NCBI RefSeq assembly: GCF_000224145.3
Contig: NW_004190383.2
Span: forward strand, 18,758-82,757
Length of the DNA stretch: 64,000 nucleotides
From: Ciona intestinalis
Lineage: Eukaryota > Chordata > Ascidiacea > Phlebobranchia > Cionidae
Reading direction: 5' to 3'
A model generated the notes under the pieces. The model was not told the origin of the DNA, searched no databases, and saw nothing but the letters and a program-made list of their open reading frames with translations. This document shows positions 25,501-37,800 of the stretch, one piece after another (the stretch's first letter is position 1; every line of letters begins with the position of its first letter). A program made the translations under genes and the position numbers.

Positions 25501-27495
25501 CCCACCCTACTATAACTGTAGCCTCGCGATTTCTAAATAGCGTTGTCATAGTTTTAGTTTTTCTGACCTGTAAAATGGCTCAGGAGAAAGATAGATACCG
25601 AATCCTTTCCGTCGTTAATTGTTTAAAACACGAAAGGTGTCCCATATTCTCCCCACCCTACTATATACACCACATATACACCAGGTTTACTATGACGGGC
25701 TATCTACCAATCGGCTTCGAGTTTGCAGCAGAATTAACTTACCCGGTATCTGAAGGAACTTCGTCCGGACTTCTAAACGCATCTGCTCAGGTATGACGTC
25801 ACAAATGGGTTGCTTAAATTGTCAGCTATACAAGAATTAATCATCCACAAAGTTACATACGTAGTCACGGCTCACCAGCTGCTAAGACTGAACTTCACTT
25901 TCTTGGCGATAAATTGTAATCCATTATACAGAAATACGCACTCACAAAGTTACACAACTTGTAAGCGGGCACGAGGTATATGAAACAGAACCTGTTCTAT
26001 AATGACTGCCGTTTTGTTACTGAGACTAAACTACAGTTTCCGAACGATACAGCGCAGTAACGCGTTCATTATACGTTTTCCTACCAAAAGCTATACAACC
26101 ATGATTATAACCAGCGAGCGGCAATGTGTGGCACACTGTAATGTAAAGAGCATGACTCGCTTCGTAAGGAAGTAATCAACGCGCCATGAACAACGACACT
26201 GAGCAACCAGCTTTAAATTGTGTGTTGTGATAATAACATCTTGCGTTTTGGTCGCAATTTTAACACCTTGAAGTGATATGACACACTTTTTAAAGGGCTT
26301 CTTATTTATTTCATCATTTTAATATAAAGCACACATTAAGATACACATTATAAATACGACTGTGAACTAGAAGTAATTGCAATGCAGCATAAAGGCAAGC
26401 CTAACTTCTGTTATCTAAAAGCGTTTTTAACAAGTGTTGTTTTACAGTTATTTTTACTCCCGTAAATTTTAAATAAATTAGCCATTGGACACAGTTTTTT
26501 GTCTTGTGTGGAATTTGTGACAAAAGAGAGAAAATAAATTTCATTTATTCATTCATTTATTTATAACCGTAAAATATCTACAGATATTCGGGATCGTTTT
26601 TACATTATGCATGGGGCAGTTGATCCCCGCTTCCTCCGTGTTAGGAGCAAACCTCTTTATATGCGCCACGTTGTTGATTGGATCGATTATAACCGGTAAG
26701 CTATGCTAAAAAGTGTTTTATCTGCAACGGTATTTAAATGTGTTGTGGCGCCACAAATGTAATATACAAATGTATTAAGCGGCGCCACGTCGAAGCGTGC
26801 ACGGTTGCCCTATAACTGTCGTTTTTACTGAACAATAATATATAGGCTACCCTACACATGTGTTTAGCCATATGCTAAAAACTATTTAACCTACAGGAGT
26901 ATTTAGTGGCGCCACACAGAAGCGTCCGCACGAATACCCTTTTCCTGTTGTTTCTTCCCGTATAAATTGGTTTATTTTATTTTTTCTGTTCATTTAAAGG
27001 ATTATAACCGTTTCAGTATGTTGTATAGTAGGGTGGGGGAAGATGGGACATCTCTTAACTCTATTTTCTCGTCCAATTTGGCAGTAAACAAAGAACATTT
27101 AAAGAATAATAAAACTATATGCTCAAGATTCCCATAGACAGTTGTTAATTGTTTAAAACACGATCAAGGTATTTGGATATATATGATCTAAAGGTGTCCC
27201 GTCTTCCCCCACCCTACTATATTTTATATTATGTGCTAAAGGTGTCCTATCTTCTATATAATCACCCTACTATATAATCTATATTGCGAGTGAAAAGAGT
27301 TGACTCTATAGCGAGAAAACGTAATATAATATCGACTGTTTATCATAGTCTATGCCTACCCATATATACTTATTAAAAATAACTTTTAAAATTTTAGCAA
27401 CTATCAAAGAAAATCTAAAGAGACAAGCCGCTAACCGGACTGTGCAAACAGAAGATATACCAGACAATGAAATATTAAAACAGCAACACATATAA
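19585..27495 (+). CDS. FLVCR: FLVCR1/2-like major-facilitator transporter (SLC49 family), complete
   Basis: Eleven exons in consistent phase give 455 residues: 19585-19739, 21019-21250, 21651-21746, 22237-22378, 23290-23433, 23942-24009, 24710-24813, 25184-25294, 25685-25790, 26584-26695, 27398-27495 (stop). Family landmarks in order: [20 protein letters not shown] at the exon 1/2 join, [13 protein letters not shown] after it (the conserved cytoplasmic loop), [13 protein letters not shown] (exon 4), LPPSKAQ (exon 5), [19 protein letters not shown] (exon 7), [16 protein letters not shown] and [14 protein letters not shown] (exon 9). The fold is a 12-span MFS carrier of the plasma membrane. Vertebrate members are reported to carry heme, choline or ethanolamine, so the substrate here is open. 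The N-terminus is shorter than in vertebrates (about 26 residues before span 1); an in-frame TAA at 19567 supports the chosen Met. The exon 4 acceptor lies 12 bases from an N gap and its exact edge is less sure. AATAAA at 27577 is a likely polyadenylation signal. Confidence 0.93.
19859..20040 (+). mobile_element. MITE, TAGGGTGGGG family
   Basis: Full-length orientation A copy in FLVCR intron 1, ends TAGGGTAGGGGG and CCCCCACCCTA. Confidence 0.8.
20110..20222 (-). repeat. SINE tail unit
   Basis: Tail unit of the CGGAAAACGACAGTCG subtype, in FLVCR intron 1. Confidence 0.65.
20365..20700. mobile_element. GTGCTAGTGAAGAATCCTC MITE, interrupted by a second element
   Basis: Left end GTGCTAGTGAAGAATCCTC, right end CATTCTTCACTAGTATC, with ACACTTTCCACCAGCCTAAT near the right as in the 6722 copy. 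The unit at 20470-20615 is inserted into it at CTCTAA. Confidence 0.65.
20470..20615. mobile_element. 146-bp MITE with AGGTGGCTGTACACAGTATC ends
   Basis: Ends AGGTGGCTGTACACAGTATC and GATACTGTGTACAGCCACCT are exact inverted repeats of 20 bp. Flanks TAA on both sides form a 3-bp target duplication, as expected for PIF/Harbinger-like elements. A second, reversed and truncated copy is at 48028. Confidence 0.8.
20750..20865. mobile_element. MITE of the GTGCTAGTGAAGAATCCTC family
   Basis: Contains GTTATCTGCTAACTACTAAC and ends AGATTCTTCACTAGTGCTAA. The left end is decayed. Confidence 0.5.
21295..21575 (-). mobile_element. SINE body with two tail units
   Basis: Minus strand: body with CTACCTGTGGTCGTATGTTT and CTTGGACAAGAAACTTAAC, followed by two diverged tail units. 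In FLVCR intron 2. Confidence 0.7.
21783..21949 (+). mobile_element. MITE cut by an assembly gap
   Basis: Orientation A copy complete except for the right end, which is lost in the N gap. Confidence 0.75.
21950..22225. other. Assembly gap, 276 N
   Basis: Gap in FLVCR intron 3. The exon 3 to exon 4 phase is kept, so the gap seems to hold intron only. Confidence 0.95.
22447..22628 (-). mobile_element. MITE, TAGGGTGGGG family
   Basis: Full-length orientation B copy in FLVCR intron 4. Confidence 0.75.
22630..22790 (-). repeat. Degenerate SINE
   Basis: Decayed tail (AACTTATTTATCCTATATGG ... TTACTTTGTGGATA) and a piece of body (GACGACCCATTAGTAAC). Confidence 0.5.
22960..23265 (+). repeat. SINE tail units, three in tandem
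   Basis: Three tail units ending 25 bases before the FLVCR exon 5 acceptor. Confidence 0.8.
23490..23870 (-). mobile_element. Two MITE copies (one partial, one variant)
   Basis: 23490-23610 is an internal fragment. 23685-23870 starts TAGGGTGGGGGAAGATGGG but ends CATCTCATTTTACCCTACAG, the end type of the variant subfamily. Confidence 0.65.
24135..24420 (+). repeat. SINE tail units, three in tandem
   Basis: Three tail units in FLVCR intron 6. Confidence 0.75.
24490..24690 (-). mobile_element. SINE fragment next to FLVCR exon 7
   Basis: Tail unit plus part of the body (GGGCAACCCATTAGTGACCA). It ends about 20 bases before the exon 7 acceptor at 24709. Confidence 0.65.
24930..25140 (+). repeat. 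SINE tail units, two in tandem
   Basis: Two tail units in FLVCR intron 7. Confidence 0.7.
25325..25509 (-). mobile_element. MITE, TAGGGTGGGG family
   Basis: Full-length orientation B copy in FLVCR intron 8. A further 50-base end fragment lies at 25610-25662. Confidence 0.8.
26415..26565 (+). repeat. GTTTTTAACAAGTG / GAGAGAAAATAAA repeat
   Basis: Same family as 6288-6402, ending ATTTCATTTATTCATTC. Confidence 0.5.
27029..27216 (-). mobile_element. MITE, TAGGGTGGGG family
   Basis: Full-length orientation B copy in the last FLVCR intron. Confidence 0.8.
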
Positions 27496-27559
27496 ACCAG
27501 TGTACTACAAATTCCGTATTAAAATTGGGAATCAGCAACTAATGTGTAATACCTCATGT

Positions 27560-28470
27560 AAATATAGCCAACTCTAAATAAAGAATAGAATGTGCACATA
27601 CAATGTTTGGGTAATGGGCCAACTCTGGCCTAAATCCCAGGTCCCATGACGTGCCCCACTGTAGAACCTCACCCATGTAGAACAGAATGTGCATATACAA
27701 TGTTGGGGTAATGGGCAACTCTGGTCTAAATCCCAGGTCCCATGACATGCCTCACTGTAGGACCTCACTCATATAGAATAGAATGTGCATATACAATGTT
27801 GGGGTAATGGGCCAACTCTGGCCTAAATCTCAGGTCCCATGGCATGCCTCACTGAAGGACCTCACCCATATAGAATAGGATGTGCATATACAATGTTAGG
27901 GTAATGGGCCAACTCTGGTCTAAATCCCAGGTCCCATGACATGCCTCACTGTAGGACCTCACTCATATAGAATAGAATGTGCATATACAATGTTGGGGTA
28001 ATGAACCAACTCTGGTCTAAATCCCTGGTCCCATGGCCTGCCTCACTGTAGAACCTCACCCATATAGAATAGAATGTGCATATACAATGTTTGGGGTAAT
28101 GGACCAACTGTAGTCTAAATCCCAGGTCCCATGGTATGCTTCACTGTAGGACCTCACCCATATAGAATAGAATGTGCATATACAATGTTGGGGTAATGAG
28201 CCAACTCTGGCCCAAATCCCAGGTCCCATGGCGTGCCTCACTATAGGACCTTACCCATATAGAATAGAAAATGCATATACAATGTTGGGGTAATGGGCCA
28301 ACTCTGGCCTAAATCCCAGGACCCATGGCATGCCTCACTGTAGGACCTCACCCATATAGAATATGCATATACAATGTTGGGGTAATGGGCCAACTCTGGC
28401 CTAAATCCCAGGTCCCATGGCATGCCTCACTGTAGGACCTCACCCATATAGAATAGAAAGTGCATTCATG
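27560..28470 (-). repeat. 96-97-bp minisatellite, about 9-10 units
   Basis: Same unit as the 18.1-kb array but on the opposite strand: CCCATATAGAATAGAATGTG, TGTTGGGGTAATGGGCCAAC, TAAATCCCAGGTCCCATGGC. It fills the space between the converging 3' ends of FLVCR and HAL and starts next to the FLVCR AATAAA. Confidence 0.95.
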
Positions 28471-28801
28471 TTACAAAATATATTTTAATACTTTTATTTA
28501 AAGCCACCTCGCCACAGGTTAGTAGCCTAAACGGTAAGCAGCAGGCGTGCATAAATACGTCACAATGCAGTAGTGTTAAAACTAAACTATAAAAGCTTCT
28601 ACTAAGTCAAATGTAAAAATTGCAGCAATAAAGAAATGACACAAACCTAGCATTTATCCCCGCACAAAAACAACACAAAGGATTAACGATTTGTGCAATT
28701 TCTAAATTGGTGCAAATTCTTAACTTTACCTAGCAGGGACTTTTTTAAAGTTTAGTTTAAACTGCGGTTTAAAGTTAACATGAATTCTTAACCTTGGCTT
28801 T

Positions 28802-31800
28802 TTAAGCAATGGAACTTGAAGTAGGCGAACTTGACAATGAAATATTGGCTGATGGTGTAATCGGTTGGCCGATAAAACCTTCAACGCATTTCCAAACTTT
28901 TCTTGACCGAAGTAATTCAACCACCGCCTCCATGTCTGTGCTTTGTACTCTGTCTTTATCATATGGTCTGAAACAGAAACTAAAATAAAAAGAGGGACTT
29001 GTTTTGATGGTTGAGATTATAGTGAGTCAAAGTTGAGATTTAGTGAGTCAAAATTTGATTCAAGTTAGCGATTCAGACAGTTGACGAGAATTTGACTCAA
29101 GCGAACCAATTTGAATGAAAAAACTCGCTCAATTAAGCACTTGATTGAGCACTTTGCGTCAAGTTTTTTAGAGTGTACCTACTATACAGTTCGAGCCATT
29201 TTGGGTATGGCCGTGTTTTCACTTAAAAGTGTTTAATTACATAGTACTGTGGCGGGGTAACATGGGATACTTGTTGGTCCCGGAATCCCGTATTTTCTGT
29301 TGTATTTTAAACAATTAACAACGTACGATTTTATAATTCTTTGTTTTTTTACTACTAAATGTGACAAAAAGTGAGAATAAGCACATGCGCCATCTTACCC
29401 CGTCCTACAATATATAGTTTTGGTTGAAAACTAAAAAAAACAGATATATATAAACCAAACATGCTCCAATTTGCTTGAATAAATAATAAGTTGTAATAGC
29501 TTACGGTACAACAGTGCGAACGAGCGCATGCACAGCTTCCAGGGCTTCCGTGCTTTTGAGAGGGCGAAGAAACTCGATGGCTTGACAGGCACATAGTAGC
29601 TCAATGGCGATGACGTATTCCACATGGCTAACTACTTTAAGCGCCTGTAAAAAATATATATATGTTATATAGTAGGTTGGGAGAAGATGGGACACCTTTT
29701 CATTCTATTTTCTCGTCCCTTTGCTTGTAAACAAAGAACATTCAAAGAATTATAAAACCGTATCCTCACGACTCCCATGGACCGTTGTTAATTTTTTAAA
29801 ACACGATCAGGATTTTTGAATATTATTTACTAGAGTTGTCCCATCTTCCCCCACAGTACTCTACATACTGGGATAAATAGGATTTTTATTTCGACACTTT
29901 TATTTAAACCATATGTCATGAAATGGTCTATAGGACCACAGGGTTTAAGGATGTGGAGAACGTATATTATAATTATAATTGACATATACTATATTATAAT
30001 TATAATTGACAAATTTACCTTCCGAGCCGCCCAACCGCCCATGGAGACATGATCCTCTTGTCCAGCACTGGTGGATAACGAATCAACCGATGACGGATGA
30101 CACAAACATTTGTTCTCTGACACCAAAGCAGCGGCCGTGCAGTGCGGCATCATGAAGCCAGAGTTAAGGCCGCCGTTTTTCACCAGAAACGCAGGCAGAT
30201 CGCTATATGCTATACGGGATAGATATAACATTGGTAAAAAGTGGTTAGCGCGGCTTTCTGTTACCGAGACGTAAAAATGGGTTCCCGTCGCTCCTACCAT
30301 TGTGGGCGTATGTGTCCTTGGGCAAGACACTTAACTGCGATTGCTTCAACCCAGTGGTCACTAATGGGTTGTCCAAATTATTAGCCATACATAAAATAAT
30401 TCCTAAAAAAATAATCACCCACAAAGTAACATACATGGTAACTCGTAAGCTGGCACGAGGTGTTAAACCCGTGTTATAACGACTGTCGTTTTCCGGCCAC
30501 GCGAAGATAAAGTACAAGTTTCATTCATACATTCATTCTATACTGAAATATGTCCTCGTCAAAACGCATAGTTATGGTCAGCAGCCGAAAAATGATAAGC
30601 TGGCCACATTCTAACCTGGATTGTTGAGTCTTTCAATCCGTCTTTCACTCATTCCCCCCAACTCATGAACGCCGATAGCTAAATAGTCCAACGCCTTAGC
30701 TGGGTATTCACCGTGGAAGTTACCACCTGATATTGTTTCTCCTCTTTCGATTAAGACCATCTAAATAAAACGACTAATAAGATACATAGTATATAATGGG
30801 GGAAGATGGGACGCTTTTAGCATAATATCCAAAAATCCTGATCGTGTTTTAAACAATTAACAATGGTCTATGGGAGTCGTGAGGATATGTTTTTTATAAT
30901 TCTTTAAAAGTTATTTCTCACTACCAAATGGGACAAGAAAATAGAACGAAAATGTGTTCCATCTTTCCCCACCCTAATATATAAGGATATGTATCCATTC
31001 TCTTTTATCGTCTTATTGACAGTAAAATATTCAAAGAAATATATGACCGTATCCTCGCTAATACGATCAGACTATAGACTTGATTTGATTTTTGTCTCTT
31101 CTGTTTGCGTAGCACCAGATCCTTACTGTATTTCATTACACAAGAATCGTTCAACTCTATCAGCATCAGATCAGGGTCAGATTAATGGAATGCAACAGCT
31201 ACTTCAAAACTATTGCAAAATCTTTTTCACACAAAACTTTTCGCAGGATTTTTTGACAGGCACAAGATACTAACTGGTTCCTTATGGGTTGTTAAAATCA
31301 CCCAACTCTATATGAGCACCAGATCAGGGTCAAAACGGCGCCGTGGCATAGTGGTTAGCGCGCCTGCATGTAACTCAGAGGTAATGGGTTCAAGGTTCGT
31401 CGCTGCTACCTTTGTGGACGTATGTGTCCTTGGGCAAGACACTTAAACGTAATTGCTCCAACCCACTGGTCACTAATTGGTTGTCCAAATTATCAGCCAT
31501 ACATAAATGTTTTTTTAAATATCCCAAAAAAATAATCACCCAGAAAGTAACATACATGGCAACTCCCAAGTTGGCACGAGGTGTTAAACCCGTGTGATAA
31601 CGACTGTCGTTTTCCGGCCACGCGAGGATAAAGTAAGTTTTATTTACAATTTGTTGCTTTTATGGGGTTGTTCTTAAACTTACCGGGTTGTCTGTCGCAC
31701 TGTTAAGTTCAACGTTTAGAATATCTTTGACAAATTCAATTGTATCGTGAGCAACACCGTGGACTTGTGGGCAACAACGTAGTGTGTAAGCATCTTGTAC

Positions 31801-34800
31801 ACGGGGACAATTCCTATGGCTTTCTAAAATGAAAAAAGATATATAGTACTGTGGGGGAGGATGGGACACCTTAAGCACATAATATCCAAATGTCCTCATC
31901 GTGTTTTAAACAATTAACAACGATCTGTGGTAGTTATGGGGATACAGTTTTATAATTCTTTGAATGTTCTCTGTTTACTACCAAAAGAGACGAAAAAATA
32001 GAAAGAAAATGTGTCCCATCTTCCCCCACCCTACTATATAGTACTATGGGACAGAAACTTATAACGTGCATTTTACCAAAAACTTGCAGCCGTATAGAGA
32101 AAAAACATCTATAATGTATGACCCACAAAGTTACATATGTGGTAACTCGTAAGCGGACACGAGGTGTATGAAACAGAACACCTGTGTTATAACGACTGTC
32201 GTTGCCCCGCCATGCGAGGATAAATAAGTTACACACATGGTAACTGGTAAGCGGGCACAACGTGTATGAAACAGAACACTCGTATTTTACAACTGTTGTT
32301 GCCCTGCTAAACAAGGATAGATAAATCACATTATTTATTCAAATAAAAAGATGAACAACTTAAGTATTCGGTATTACCGCAAGACACTTGCGCCTTATTG
32401 TATGACGAACATGACGGATTTAGCAAGTATATATTACTAAACAAGCTAATTTACAATAGAACACGATATTAGAATAATTTTGAGAAGCTGGAATCATTTG
32501 ACTTACCGGTAATTTCCGATGGGTTGCCACCGTATTGCAGCAAGCGCCTTATACGTTGTGCGACTGCTTGTTGTCCTTTATGCGGCCGAGCAACGTGGAT
32601 AGCTGAGTCAAACGCCCTGCTTGTACCTTGCAAAGCCTCAAGCGTCAAAGCTGCGACCACGTCTGCTTGTAGAGCAATATACCTGGCTCGCTCAACAGCT
32701 TCTGAACCGATAGAGGCGATGAACTGAGTACCGTTGATTAAAGCCAAACCTATGTAATAAAATATAACACATTTGTAGGTGGGGGTAGAATGGGATATAC
32801 AATGTATATTATACTTATAGTAGGCTGCTGGGGTAAGATGGGAAATATGTTCATTTGCTTTTGTCGTCCCATTTGGTAATAAATAAAGAAATTGACAGAA
32901 TTATAAAATTGTATCCTCACGACTCTAAAACAACGTTGTTAATTGTTTAAAACACAATCTGAAAATATAGGATTTATAAATACCTATAGGTGCTAACAGT
33001 ATCCCATCTTACCTAATATACATTAAAACTTCACGCTACTTACAATCCCTATGTTAAATATCCACGATCAGCAGGTAAATCAGATGTAATCTGAAGTAAC
33101 TTAAACCCAAGTATCGCTGGACCGACAAAACACAGCGGTAAGTACGCTTTGACATTGAGCACAAAAACACCAGTCCTGCTACGTCACTGGGTTGGAGACT
33201 AAAGAGCAACAGTGGAGCAGCAAATACGAAAACATGCGAAAATCATGATTAAAGCGAAACGTTCTTTTGCGTGCCGTGTGTATCGGGAAATAAAAAAACA
33301 CTAAATTTAAAACATTTTAAAGCTAAAGACTTTACTCGATTGGTGGGAACTTGCCCGAAGAAAAAAGCGAGGAGGAGAATTGAGAAGGTGGGAGCAGGAG
33401 GAAAAGAGCAAGAGTGGGAGAAATAGGAGGAGTGGGAGACGAGGAGCGTATCCGGCGGTAATCTAGCAATGATATTATTTTAACGTCGCATTAGTACTGT
33501 GAAGTTAGAATTAGATGGTAAGCCGTTTGCACATAAATCCCATTTTTTTTCCGATCATGCTTTGAACAATAAACAATATTTTAGAGGCGTGAGGATACAA
33601 TTAATTCTTGGGACGAGAAAATATAATGAAAAGGTGTCCCATCTTCCCCCAACCTACTATACTCTAAACGAGTGTTGATTTTTAATTGTTCAAAACACGA
33701 TTAGTGGTAACGGTTACGCTAGTTGTTAAGTACCTTCTTTAGCTTTGAGTTGCAGTGGTTCAATATTGTTTGCTTTGAGCACCAACTCCGCGTCGCACCA
33801 ACCGCTACTAGGACTCCACATCCTACCTTTCCCCATCATACCCAACGCCATGTGCGCAAGAGGAGCCAGATCACCGCTCGCTCCAACCGTTCCTTGCTCT
33901 GGTATCCATGGTAGACAAGAAGCTGCAAACAGAGTTGGAAAAGTAACTTAAAATAATTTTTGTTTTACGTTTTAGATATCTGAAGTGATGAGCCAAACTA
34001 TGCTCTGGAATCAACGGATAAGGCTTGAAAATTAATGGTATTGTTAAAACAAATAGATGAAATGGTACAGTATTGTTGAAGTAACATTTCTTTTAATTTG
34101 TGGGTGTTTGGGTTAATGGGCCAACTCTTGCGTGAATCCCAAAATCATGATCGTGTTTTTTTAAAAACAATCACCTATACATTCTTAGAGTGGATGAGAG
34201 TTTGGTTGAATGATTCTGAGAATTAAAACTTGATTCACCCCAACCTTCTACATAATATATATAATAGGGTGGGGGAGATTGGGACATCTTTTCATTTCAC
34301 TATCTTGTCCCATTTGGTGGTAAACAAAGAACATATAAAAAATTATAAAACCGTATCCTCACGACTTCCATAGACCGTTGTTAATTGATTAAAACACGAT
34401 CAGAATATTTGGATATTATGTGCTAAAGGTGTCCCATCTTCTCCCACCCTACTATATATCGCAAATTAAAAGTAAACATTTTAAATGTAAAAAAGGTTCC
34501 TACCGTTGAACGCGTCCACCAAAGTTTTCAAGCTTTCTGTTGATATTCCGCTGTAGCCCTTGCAGAGTATGTTGGTCCTTAGCGCAAGCAGCATCCGTGT
34601 TTTATCTGGTGACAACGGTGGGCCCACACCAACACAGTGAGACTCAATTAAGTTAGTTTGGAGTTGTCTCAGATCTTCGGGCGGAATCACAACGTTCGCA
34701 AAGTTTCCGAATCCGGTTGATACTCCGTACACAACTGAATGAAATGTTGTTATTTCAATTTACGTAATATATTACCGTGGGGTAAGATGGAACACAATTA

Positions 34801-37800
34801 GTATAGTGAGGTGGGGAGAAATGGGACACCTTTAGCACATAATATCCAAATATCCTGGTCGTGTTTTGAACAATTACCAACGGTCTATGGGAGTCGTAAG
34901 GATATGGTTTTATAATTCTTCGAATGTTCTTTGTTTACTACCAAAATGTACGAGAAAATAGAATGAAAACGTGTCCTATCTTTTCACATCCTACATTATA
35001 TCCCATGTTTCGTAATCGTGTTTAAACAATTAACAACGATCTTTTAGAGTCGTGAGGATACGGTTTTATAATTCATGTAAATATTTTTTTACCAAGCGGG
35101 ACAAGAATTCTACCCCGCCCTACTATACAATACACGTCTCATCTTCCCCNNNNNNNNNNNNNNNNNNNNNNNNNNNNNNNNNNNNNNNNNNNNNNNNNNA
35201 CATTTCTTTTAATTTGTGGGTGTTTGGGTTAATGGGCCAACTCTTGCGTGAATCCCAAAATCATGATCGTGTTTTTTTAAAAACAATCACCTATACATTC
35301 TTAGAGTGGATGAGAGTTTGGTTGAATGATTCTGAGAATTAAAACTTGATTCACCCCAACCTTCTACATAATATATATAATAGGGTGGGGGAGATTGGGA
35401 CATCTTTTCATTTCACTATCTTGTCCCATTTGGTGGTAAACAAAGAACATATAAAAAATTATAAAACCGTATCCTCACGACTTCCATAGACCGTTGTTAA
35501 TTGATTAAAACACGATCAGAATATTTGGATATTATGTGCTAAAGGTGTCCCATCTTCTCCCACCCTACTATATATCGCAAATTAAAAGTAAACATTTTAA
35601 ATGTAAAAAAGGTTCCTACCGTTGAACGCGTCCACCAAAGTTTTCAAGCTTTCTGTTGATATTCCGCTGTAGCCCTTGCAGAGTATGTTGGTCCTTAGCG
35701 CAAGCAGCATCCGTGTTTTATCTGGTGACAACGGAGGGCCCACACCAACACAGTGAGACTCAATAAGGTTAGTTTGGAGTTGTCTCAGATCTTCGGGCGG
35801 AATCACAACGTTCGCAAAGTTTCCGAACCCGGTTGATACTCCGTACACAACTGAATAAAATGTTGTTATTTAAATTTACGTAATATATTACTGTGGGGTA
35901 AGATGGAACACAATTAGTATAGTGAGGTGGGGAGGAAATGGGACACCTTTAGCACATAATATCCAAATATCCCTGGTCGTGTTTTAAACAATTACCAACG
36001 GTCTATGGGAGTCGTAAGGATATGGTTTTATAATTCTTCGAATGTTCTTTGTTTACTACCAAAAATGTACGAGAAAATAGAATGAAAACGTGTCACATCT
36101 TTTCCCATCCTACTATACATAATATCGAATGTTTCGTAATCGGGTTTTAAACAATTAGCAACGATCTTTTAGAGTCGTGAGGATATGGTTTTATAATTCT
36201 GTAAATATTTTTTTACCAAGCGGGACAAGAATTCTACCCCGCCCTACTATACAATACACGTCTCATCTTCCCCCACCCTACTACATGTAGTAAACGATAC
36301 ACATACCTTTCTTTTGGTCTATAATGTCGTTCAGCAGCTTTCGAGATTGTGCGACTTTCCTCAGCGCGTATGGGGCGACCTATATTAACGTACGTGAAAT
36401 TTAATTATTTATATGTTTATATTCCTCAAGCTTTATATTCATGTATTTGATGTTTTTCTATTCTCTATAGGTAAGGTCCTTGAGGATCTGGTCATATTTG
36501 TCCCATATTACCCCAACACCCTTGTGCGTCCAAAAGTGACGTGCTCGCGTTAGTGAAGTAGCTTATTGTTCGGACTCGAACGTCCCGAAGTCCCGAGTCT
36601 TGTGTGTGTTTGTTTGCATTTCCAGCAAACTTACAAATTTAATTTATTTAATCTCGCGTGGCGGGCAATGACAGTCGTTATAACACTGATGTTCTGTTTC
36701 ATACACCTTGTATCCGCTTACAAGTTACCACGTATGTAACTTAGTGGGTAATTGTTTTTCCTACATGACTGACAATTGGAAAACCCATTCGTGACCACTG
36801 GGTTGAAGCAATCGCTTTTAAATGTCTTCTCCAAACGAACATACGCCCACAATGGTTGCAGCAGCGACAAGCCTTGAACCCATAACCTATCAGTTATGAG
36901 AGGAGCATGAACGTAAAACGAAATATATGTTCTACCTCTATTTTATATTCCCCAGTAGATAGCATTAGAAGTGTTTCCGTATTCAACGAATTCCCGTCCA
37001 AAATCACGGTGGTCTGTTAAATAAGAAGAAGAAAAAAGTTTTAGAAGAAGAAAATTTATTTATTTTTCTAAATCCGATCGGCACTCCCTATACAACTGAA
37101 TTAAACATTACAATGGTGTTTCAAAATCGAATTTAATTTAAGGATTATTTAAGGGTGGAGTAAGATGGGTCACCTTTAGCACATAATATCCAAATATCCT
37201 GAACATGTTTTAAACAATCAACAACGGTCTATGGGAGTGGTGAGGATACGGTTTTATAATTCTTTAATGTTCTTTGTTTACTATCAAGGGGCCAGGAAAG
37301 AGAATAAAAACGTGCACTCTTTTATTACAACACTTATAAATGTGTCTATAAAGTCAATATATCACTTATCGTCTTACCTTGTGTCCCGGTTGTGGTTGGG
37401 AAATTCTGATTCCATTCAAATAGGGTTTGCATTAAAGAAATAAACCAAGGTTGTTCCAGTAGTTAGTTTGAATATTTTTTAAGTAAGAAACTAAGCATAT
37501 TTGTTGCTGTGGTTATAAATGAACTTGTGCTACTAGATCTAATACATTGAAATTAACATCCAGATTTTACAGGCATAATTGAAAGGATACGAAAGCGAAG
37601 ACAAGGCAATAGTTGGGACGTCGCTTTTCTGTTCTACGTTTGTTTTAGCAGGTGGACCATTTTCTGCAAATATAAAACATAATCTTTGATATAATATGCT
37701 AAAAAAGCAACTCTGGTCTAATTCACGGGTCACTGTAGGACCTCATCCATATAGAATAGAATGTGAATATACAATGTTGGGGTAATGGGCCAACTTTGGT

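Noticed and set aside
34481-35848. Two HAL-like genes or a true internal exon duplication
   Set aside because: The copies abut a 50-N gap exactly, differ only at allele-like sites, and every other HAL exon is single. An assembly overlap explains all of it.
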